Below, piece by piece: positions 57,240-64,000 of a stretch of 64,000 nt of DNA. Source of the DNA: Dichotomocladium elegans (taxonomy: Eukaryota; Mucoromycota; Mucoromycetes; Mucorales; Lichtheimiaceae); NCBI GenBank assembly GCA_025716815.1, contig JAIXMN010000002.1:620001-684000 (forward strand), written 5' to 3'. Made by a program: the position numbers and the translations under genes. Within the stretch, counting starts at the first letter, position 1. Each line of letters begins with the position of its first letter. The notes under the pieces are model-generated. The model was not told the DNA's origin. It made no database searches and worked only from the letters and a program-made list of their open reading frames with translations.

Positions 57240-58195
57240 GAATGGGTTGTAGACTTCCTCCACAGGACAAGACCCGGAAGACCAACAAGCGTCGCCGTAT
57301 GCTGGAATGTCTCAAAGGCCTGGAACCACTCTCCAGACTGGCCGGGGCATACCTAGCAGGTAGACTTGACAATACCCTGGATCCAGGAAGATATTATTAC
57401 AAACATCTTTTACCTAACAGCTGCTGTGTCCAGTACTCTTCAAGACGTTTCCGAGCCCAGTGTCACGGATCATGAGTTTCACCGTTCCTGCTCCGTTTGC
57501 TGCGATTGTCCGCATACATAAACAAGTTGCGTACCAACTGGAAGCTTGTACAGATTGGATGTCAAGTTCGATCCGGATGCGGTATACTTCATGGGAAATT
57601 AGTCCGCCCCACACGCTCAATTTCTCGTACCCATCTGTGGGAAAGGTTTTCGACAACTTCTGGGGACATACGGGCAGAGAGTATACTTGATAGGCGAATT
57701 CAAGAACTAGCCGGTTTGGTCGAGCTCGCGAGGCCGAGATCTACAAACGTTCAAATAAGTTCCGTATCCACCACCCGCTCGGCGAGGACACGAAGAAAGA
57801 AGGCGTACTCACGTTATTTGTCATGGGCTCTTCAGGTACACATTCCATTCCTCTTGTATTCTTTTTCCATAAAAAGAATTCCCTCTTCTCAATAGATGTA
57901 TCGGCCAAAGCTGTACAACAGGCAACGCAGAGAATGGACCCCAGCCTCGTTTGTCGAACAGAGACATGGCAGCGTACCTTGAAGTCCACCATATCATCCG
58001 CGACCTTTGCTCACCGTGTTCGATTCCCCCAATGATTTCGCCAAGAAGCCGTGGCAGGCATCAGGCTCTGAGAACCAGAGGCAGCCCAATGAAATGTAAG
58101 GCCACGAAAAGCAGGGCGAGCACGGAGAATAGCGCAAACACGACGACCACGAGGGCGTCGAAAATGAGTTGTCCTGGAATTAAACTCGAATAAGC
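57240..58195 (+). pseudogene. coding-like remnant, unrecognised
   Basis: Several frames on the plus strand look protein-like in short pieces, for example YGQRVYLIGEF followed by REAEIYKRSNKFRIHHPLGE and GVLTLFVMGSSG (about 57660-57835). Stops and frame changes separate them. No domain is recognised. It may be a decayed gene or transposon piece. Confidence 0.3.
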
Positions 58196-59194
58196 ATAGG
58201 CCTTCATGCAGTATCATTCTTTCCGACTTTACATACCCGACCTTTACATACTCCCTATATAACCCCCATATCACGACCGTTATCACTGCACAACTTCTTT
58301 CAATTATCGCTTTCTTTATCACAATTGTCTTCCGTTCCATTACCTCTTCTACCTTACTCTCCTATACACTTATTCTTTTCGGATATTTAGAAAACACCAT
58401 ACATCTTAACAGAAGCCATTCAAACAGTATATCAAATAAAATACCAGCTCCTATGATAGTCCCATTCAGAGGTCCCATACTTCCTTCCTTCCTTAAAACC
58501 CCAATGTAAGTACCCGCCTAAGGATATATTATGTTCATGCAGACAGGTTTTAATAAAACTTTCACGATGCTATGTGTTTAACATAATCTTCTTTCGTGTG
58601 CTCTCAGGCGCACTTGTAATTTCTCTTAATGTGGATAAACCGGACTACATGTATATAGTCGCATATCAGAAGATATACTGATACTAACCATCATCGTCAG
58701 TGTTACAGTTGGCAACATATATCTGTGTGTTTGTCAAGTCAAGAATGAAAAGACGTGTAGCAGCATCAACATAACAAGTTAAAGGTGCCATGGCAATAAT
58801 CCAACGCACAGGGATTGAAAGTCTGGTAAGCCCTTCTATATTCCCTATGCAGCTATATTTTTATCATCAAATCCATCTCTGTTCCCTCTTATTTTTATAG
58901 ACCCTGACACATTGTATGGTATTAAAATAAGAAAAATAAGTACTTGAACATTAAACGCAGTATTACGTAGTTCTAAATCCCTTCGCACCTGATGGATCAG
59001 CATATGCTTGCGGAACATCCACGATCTCTAGACAAAACGGTACATACCTATTATCTAATTCTGACAGTTCCAGGATCACGAGAATAGTACTGTAGTCTTC
59101 AAGGATCCAATATTATATACACTATAGTGATATCCGCAATTATCATACAGTAAATCATATACATAATTGTTGCCTGTTACAAAAGTGAGCTACT
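58196..59194. other. AT-rich, no gene seen
   Basis: About 1 kb of AT-rich DNA with no open frame of note and no recognised repeat. Confidence 0.45.
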
Positions 59195-59330
59195 TATTCT
59201 CCCGAGCTTAATCCAATAGAGCAATTCTGGGCAGTGGCAAAGGGTAGGGTAAAACGCCATAGATTTTTGCAGGGAGACAAGTAGTCAAAACGAATTACGG
59301 AAGCCTGCAGCAGCGTGGAAAAGGCCACCT
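59195..59330 (+). pseudogene. C-terminal fragment of a Tc1/mariner-type (DDE_3) transposase
   Basis: The plus strand reads YSPELNPIEQFWAVAKGRVK, then RHRFLQGDK, an in-frame TAG, and RITEACSSVEK. YSPxLNPIEQFW-x-x-(V/L)K is the strongly conserved end of the DDE_3 catalytic domain, containing the last acidic catalytic residue. It lies 3.2 kb from the N-terminal fragment, on the same strand, and just outside the left tandem array. Confidence 0.75.
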
Positions 59331-59529
59331 CAAAGGCTTTGTTTCGCATTCTTATAGGTGCTGGGAAAGATGTTGAAGTAAATGCCCATGCAATGCCCAC
59401 AATAGCACAGCAATAAAAACAGGTAAGCCGCAAGCAAATAAACGACACGACCACGCAGTGTGGTAAAAATAAAAGAGAAAGAAAAAGAAAAGAAAAAAGA
59501 TAAGAAAAAAGAGAGAGAGCCACGAATGA

Positions 59530-60893
59530 CCTGAAGGACACCTCGGCCCACTTAAAATAAGCTGAACGACACCTCGGCCCACCCCTATTTGAGCTGAACG
59601 ACACCTTGGCCCACTCAAAATGAGCTGAAGGACACCTTGGCCCACTCAAAATGAGCTGAACGACACCTCGGCCCACCCCCATTTGAGCTGAAGGACACCT
59701 CGGCCCACTCAAAATGAGCTGAACGACACCTCGGCCCACCCCCATTTGAGCTGAAGGACACCTTGGCCCACTCAAAATGAGCTGAACGACACCTCGGCCC
59801 ACCCCCATTTGAGCTGAAGGACACCTCGGCCCACTCAAAATGAGCTGAAGGACACCTCGGCCCACCCCCATTTGAGCTGAAGGACACCTTGGCCCACCCC
59901 CATTTGAGCTGAACGACACCTCAGCCACCCCCATGAGCTGAAGGACACCTCAGCCCACCCCCATTTGAGCTGAACGACACCTCGGCCCACTCAAAATGAG
60001 CTAAAGGACACCTTGGCCCACTCAAAATAAGCTGAAGGACACCTCGGCCCACCCCCACTTGAGCTGAACGACACCTCGGCCCACCCCCATTTGAGCTGAA
60101 GGACACCTTGGCCCACTCAAAATAAGCTGAACGACACCTCGGCCCACCCCCATTTGAGCTGAAGGACACCTTGGCCCACTCAAAATAAGCTGAACGACAC
60201 CTCGGCCCACCCCCATTTGAGCTGAAGGACACCTTGGCCCACTCAAAATAAGCTGAACGACACCTCGGCCCACCCCCATTTGAGCTGAAGGACACCTCGG
60301 CCCACTCAAAATGAGCTGAAGGACACCTCGGCCCACCCCATTTGAGCTGAAGGACACCTTGGCCCACCCCATTTGAGCTGAACGACACCTCAGCCACCCC
60401 CATTTGAGCTGAACGACACCTCGGCCCACCCCCATTTGAGCTGAAGGACACCTTGGCCCACTCAAAATAAGCTGAACGCCACCTTGGCCCACCCCCATTT
60501 GAGCTAAACGACACCTCGGCCCACCCCCATTTGAGCTGAAGGACACCTCGGCCCACCCCCATTTGAGCTGAAGGACACCTTGGCCCACCCCATTTGAGCT
60601 GAAGGACACCTCGGCCCACCCCCATTTGAGCTGAAGGACACCTCGGCCCACCCCACTTGAGCTGAACGACACCTCGGCCCACCCCCATTTGAGCTGAAGG
60701 ACACCTTGGCCCACTCAAAATAAGCTGAACGACACCTCGGCCCACCCCCATTTGAGCTAAACGACACCTCGGCCCACCCCCATTTGAGCTAAAGGACACC
60801 TTGGCCCACTCAAAATGAGCTGAAGGACACCTCGGCCCACCCCCATTTGAGCTAAAGGACGCCTCGGCCCACCCCCATTTGAGCTGAACTACA
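59530..60893 (-). repeat. left tandem array of a 31/32-base unit (about 43 copies)
   Basis: The array is made of imperfect copies of CTGAA(C/G)GACACCT(C/T)GGC followed by CCA and one of two tails. CCCCCATTTGAG gives a 32-base unit and CTCAAAATGAG a 31-base unit. Copies of both types are intermixed, often alternating. Single-base variants (AAC or AAG, CTCGG or CTTGG, ATGAG or ATAAG) recur across copies. Long open frames in the array result from the repeat and are not genes. Strand is given relative to the right array, which is its inverse. Confidence 0.95.
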
Positions 60894-61090
60894 CCTCTGG
60901 CGACAATTTCGGGAAAATATTGCCAGATTAAGTATCTCGACCACTGAAACCGTCAATTTTTGGGTCATTCCTGCACCCCTGGAATTACCATTGTTTCGGA
61001 TCATGACTGCAACTGACCTCATGGGCAATCGGTCTGCGTGCAGAAATCAGCGTGGAGTCAATGCCTGACTTATGAAGAAACTTTGCGGCC

Positions 61091-61097
61091 TATAAAA
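61091..61097 (+). promoter_or_regulatory. putative TATA box of the gene between the arrays
   Basis: TATAAAA lies about 90 bases before the ATG at 61181, inside the unique DNA between the arrays. This suggests the gene has its own promoter. Motif and position only. Confidence 0.45.
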
Positions 61098-61180
61098 AGA
61101 GTCAACTCACAATTGCACTTCTTAGCTTTCCATTTCTTTCTTTGATCTCCAATTACAGTATATCAATCCTCGAATCCCTT

Positions 61181-62424
61181 ATGTACAGCAGGGCAGAAGC
61201 TGCTTGCAAAGCGTTTGGAATTCCCATGCTGCAAGAAAATGGGGATCGCTGTATCACTGTCCTTGACCAAGCCGGTCTGGATGTGGTGTACGTGAATGGG
61301 TTAGGTGACAAGCAACCAATTATAATGGGGAAAGAGGCCATCATACGTGACACCATTACATACATGAAATACGTTGGAGGTAAGCTGCTGAGAGGTACTT
61401 CCTGTTTTGACATAGGGTTCTTATCGCTGGCGTTCCCACATAGCAAACTCCCAAATAGTATCTACACGGTCTACGATTCCTGGAAAAGCAACTGCAACAG
61501 CACCCGCAACGAAGTCATCGCGCACACCACCATCAGGTGTATTTGAAGGCACCGCAACGAAGAAGGCAGTGATGGATTTGCTCTTCGCCATCTCTTGTAC
61601 GAAACCTCCAAACAACAATTTGTATCAGAAATTTGACAATATCAACAACAAATCGATACGCGACATTATTGCCAGGTTCATCCCAGACGTTGCCACGGTA
61701 CCAATGCCAACGTTTTCCCAATGGTTAAATGTCCTCCCAGCTACCACCAGGCTGACCAAAAGAAAACGAACAAAGGACGATCGAACGCTCGTGCGAGATA
61801 TGTGGTTTTTAGTGCAAGAAAGACAAGGTAGGTTCAAAAAATGAAAATCAGCGTATCATGATCTCTTATCTTTTTAACTTAAAGATCGAGTAGCAAGGAA
61901 TTTGTTTAACACGCACATGTTCATCGAAAGCGTCAAAACCGGCGAATGCACAACAATAGGATACGCTCGCAAAAGCCATACCAATGAATCCAAGTCAGCA
62001 CGCCTGCGTCTATTAGAGAGTATGACAGCTATCTTGATAGACCCCTGCTGGTGCCGCAAGGTTTACGTAACCCCCTTTTGCACCGCCAATTCTCCTCTCC
62101 TGGAACGAGACATGAAACGTAACACTCTTACTAAGGAAATCCGTCATGCCCACGGCGACATGCAAGGTGAAAACCAGCTTGACACAGTAACCTGCAACAT
62201 TATATCTCAGTGCAATTTTTTTCTATATTTTTTTTAGATCTAATATCATATGTGAAGACAGCTCGGCGTCCTATTAGGCTGGTCGTGATCGACTACGCTG
62301 GTCTTACCAAACTCCAGCAACAAGCAATTCCGGATTCCACCACTTGTTACCTTTTTTTATTACTTTGTCAAAGATCGAGATATCAAATCACCCTTTTTCT
62401 TTTTCCTGTATCGTTTTCTAATTA
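61181..62424 (+). CDS. uncharacterised protein between the inverted arrays (multi-exon)
   Basis: I do not know its function. Joined exons give MYSRAEAACKAFGIPMLQEN, GLDVVYVNGLGDKQPIIMGK and IIRDTITYMKYVG. An intron (donor 61380, acceptor near 61531) leads to VFEGTATKKAVMDLLFAISC. A second intron (about 61830-61884) leads to THMFIESVKTGECTTIGYAR followed by KSHTNESKSARLRLLESM, and then DPCWCRKVYVTPFCTANSPL. A third (62166-62237) leads to TARRPIRLVVIDYAGLTK. The frame then reaches low-quality sequence with a stop at 62423-62425; another exon may continue into the right array. The C-terminal order YARKS-x-ESxxARLxLL, a Cys-containing middle and VxIDxAGL faintly recalls nuclease or recombinase folds. 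From memory, similar proteins are repeated in mucoralean genomes, which would fit a mobile-element protein; this needs a search. Confidence 0.5.
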
Positions 62425-62524
62425 ACCATGATCCTGTAATCAATCATTGCCAGTGTTCTTCCTGGAACAAGAAATACAACAATCTCGGCAGTACAGATTC
62501 CACTCATCTTCCGCCGCTCAGCTC

Positions 62525-63241
62525 ATTCTGGGTGGGCCGAGGTGTCGTTCAGCTCAAATGGGGGTGGGCCGAGGTGTCGTTCAGCTTATTTTGAGTGGGC
62601 CAAGGTGTCCTTTAGCTCATTTTGAGTGGGCCGAGGTGTCGTTCAGCTTATTTTGAGTGGGCCAAGGTGTCCTTCAGCTCAAATGGGGGTGGGCCGAGGT
62701 GTCCTTCAGCTCAAATGGGGGTGGGCTGAGGTGTCGTTCAGCTCATTTTGAGTGGGCCAAGGTGTCCTTCAGCTCAAATGGGGGTGGGCCGAGGTGTCGT
62801 TCAGCTCATTTTGAGTGGGCCAAGGTGTCGTTCAGCTCAAATGGGGGTGGGCCGAGGTGTCGTTCAGCTCATTTTGAGTGGGCCAAGGTGTCCTTCAGCT
62901 CAAATGGGGGTGGGCCGAGGTGTCGTTCAGCTTATTTTGAGTGGGCCAAGGTGTCCTTCAGCTCATTTTGAGTGGGCCAAGGTGTCGTTCAGCTCAAATG
63001 GGGGTGGGCCAAGGTGTCGTTCAGCTCAAATGGGGGTGGGCTGAGGTGTCCTTCAGCTCATGGGGGTGGGCTGAGGTGTCGTTCAGCTCAAATGGGGGTG
63101 GGCCGAGGTGTCGTTCAGCTCAAGTGGGGGTGGGCCGAGGTGCCGTTCAGCTCATTTTGAGTGGGCCAAGGTGTCCTTTAGCTCAAATGGGGGTGGGCCA
63201 AGGTGGCGTTCAGCTTATTTTGAGTGGGCCGAGGTGGCGTT
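62525..63241 (+). repeat. right tandem array of the 31/32-base unit (about 22 copies), inverted
   Basis: The same unit as in the left array is read here as its reverse complement: GGGCC(G/A)AGGTGTC(G/C)TTCAGCT followed by CAAATGGGGGT or CATTTTGAGT. About half the length of the left array. The outer edge shows drift (GGTGGCGTTC) before unique sequence starts at about 63242. Confidence 0.95.
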
Positions 63242-64000
63242 CTGTAACAGTACAAGCACCGTTGTGCGAGTACTTACAAAGAGCGTCTGATATACAGCGT
63301 GGAGGAAGCGCGAACGCGACGAGAAGAACGATGATTATAATAATACAACGTGGGGATGCCCGACGTTGTAGGGCATCCTTGTTTATATAGTAAACAGTAG
63401 CGGGGTAATTACAGTGGTATACATATAGGATCATCGTACAGAGAAAGTGAATGTGGTACTGTCGTAGTCCTCCTATTCATGACACTGCACTTTCACAGCC
63501 AGTAATGAGCGGAACTGCTATTCATCCAACAATTCCCTCAAGTACGTCTTGATGCCCTGACTTCTTCCATCTCACATCTATCCAATCGGTGATTTCTTCG
63601 TAATGAAGACGGAGGGAACAATCGCCCAGAATAATAACTAGAGATGGGCAGTAGCGGAGAAGCGGGGTCAACGGCTAACACTTGTTCCGTCAAAGCAAAC
63701 CTGGTCCATCCCAACGCATATAAAAAGAGAGTTGTTTTTATTCAATAAAGAGGATCCCGTCTCAAAGACTCGATTTTGACTGATTGGTTTTTCTATCCGC
63801 AATTCACTCGCTATACGACAATACAGGTACATAATATCGTCGCCGGAGATGCGGACTTGATCGTGATCGTTATCCTTGTAGTATCTTGGTCGTCCGTCGA
63901 GAGTGACCCGTCACTGTAGCTACTGCTACATTCTCTCCCCTCTAAACCAAGTCCACCTTTGGACTGGAACAAACCTGAGGAAACGTCAGGAGAAATCGTC
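63242..64000. other. unique sequence after the right array, no gene seen
   Basis: No supported gene. A hairpin at 63354-63378 is listed separately. Confidence 0.45.
63354..63378. repeat. short perfect hairpin
   Basis: GGATGCCC at 63354-63361 pairs with GGGCATCC at 63371-63378 across a nine-base loop. It lies about 110 bases outside the right array. Function unknown. Confidence 0.6.

Larger units (their letters stand above)
59530..63241. mobile_element. candidate Foldback-like element: inverted tandem arrays around one gene
   Basis: Two arrays of the same 31/32-base unit lie in opposite orientation (59530-60893 and 62525-63241), enclosing about 1.6 kb with one intron-bearing gene. Long inverted terminal repeats built of short tandem subrepeats are the defining architecture of Foldback elements. 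The enclosed protein is not a recognised Foldback or P-type transposase, and no target-site duplication could be fixed, so mobility is an inference. Confidence 0.5.

Noticed and set aside
59194..60799. Long open frames of 246, 292 and 230 codons across the left tandem array
   Set aside because: They are translations of the 31/32-base repeat (repeated SFSSNGGGPRC and GRGVLQL strings) and shift frame with unit length. They are not genes.
59530..63241. CRISPR-like array
   Set aside because: Units are directly adjacent with no unique spacers, and the organism is eukaryotic.
62447..63390. Open frames across the right tandem array
   Set aside because: Same repeat read in the opposite orientation; the coding appearance is a by-product of the unit.

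Overview
The window is eukaryotic and almost certainly from an early-diverging filamentous fungus of the Mucoromycota, probably Mucorales. The genes are dense and split by short introns, mostly 45-110 bases with GT/AG ends. Several families that most Dikarya have lost are present: a RalGAP beta subunit, a BORC subunit 8 homologue and a four-LIM paxillin-like protein. F-box proteins with leucine-rich repeats, a glucuronan-type polysaccharide lyase and a Plavaka-like transposon also fit. The species cannot be named from sequence alone.

Layout, first half. A RalGAP beta gene (355-5020, minus) is followed by an SLC16/MCT-like transporter (5785-7868, minus) and an amino-acid permease (8894-11450, minus). 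Next come a mitochondrial nucleoside diphosphate kinase (12518-13662, plus), an F-box/LRR protein (14193-15515, minus) and a divergent SEY1/RHD3-like GTPase (15799-18630, minus). A decayed F-box gene (19378-21130, minus) precedes an Alba-domain RNase P/MRP subunit whose start codon appears to be split by an intron (21708-22344, minus). A Trm9-type tRNA methyltransferase (23485-24395, plus) converges on an SSB-type Hsp70 (24570-26641, minus). A long-chain acyl-CoA synthetase with an 11-base microexon (28602-30912, plus) converges on the LIM protein (31142-32729, minus).

Layout, second half. A Plavaka-like DNA transposon occupies roughly 33.6-39.6 kb; it has a transposase on the minus strand and a second, unrecognised ORF on the plus strand. 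Then come BORCS8-like (40242-40840, plus), a 2-Cys peroxiredoxin (41033-41809, minus), an alpha-arrestin with a PPxY motif (42589-44222, plus), a homeodomain protein (44910-45940, plus), an AT-rich 3 kb gap, dynactin p150-Glued (48898-53612, plus) and a secreted polysaccharide lyase (54254-55288, plus).

From about 55.3 kb to the end the window is mobile and repetitive. It holds two separated fragments of a Tc1/mariner-type transposase. It also holds two large tandem arrays of a 31/32-base unit in inverted orientation (59530-60893 and 62525-63241) that bracket one intron-containing gene. This inverted-array structure resembles Foldback-type transposons and is the strongest candidate for an undescribed system here.

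Most genes are unrelated housekeeping functions and there is no gene cluster. Themes shared between genes are membrane traffic and motors (dynactin, BORCS8, RalGAP, arrestin, SEY1-like) and unusual splicing: three GC-AG introns, a microexon, a four-base first coding exon and a split start codon. Exon boundaries were inferred by eye from splice signals, reading frame and family conservation; no transcript data were available.
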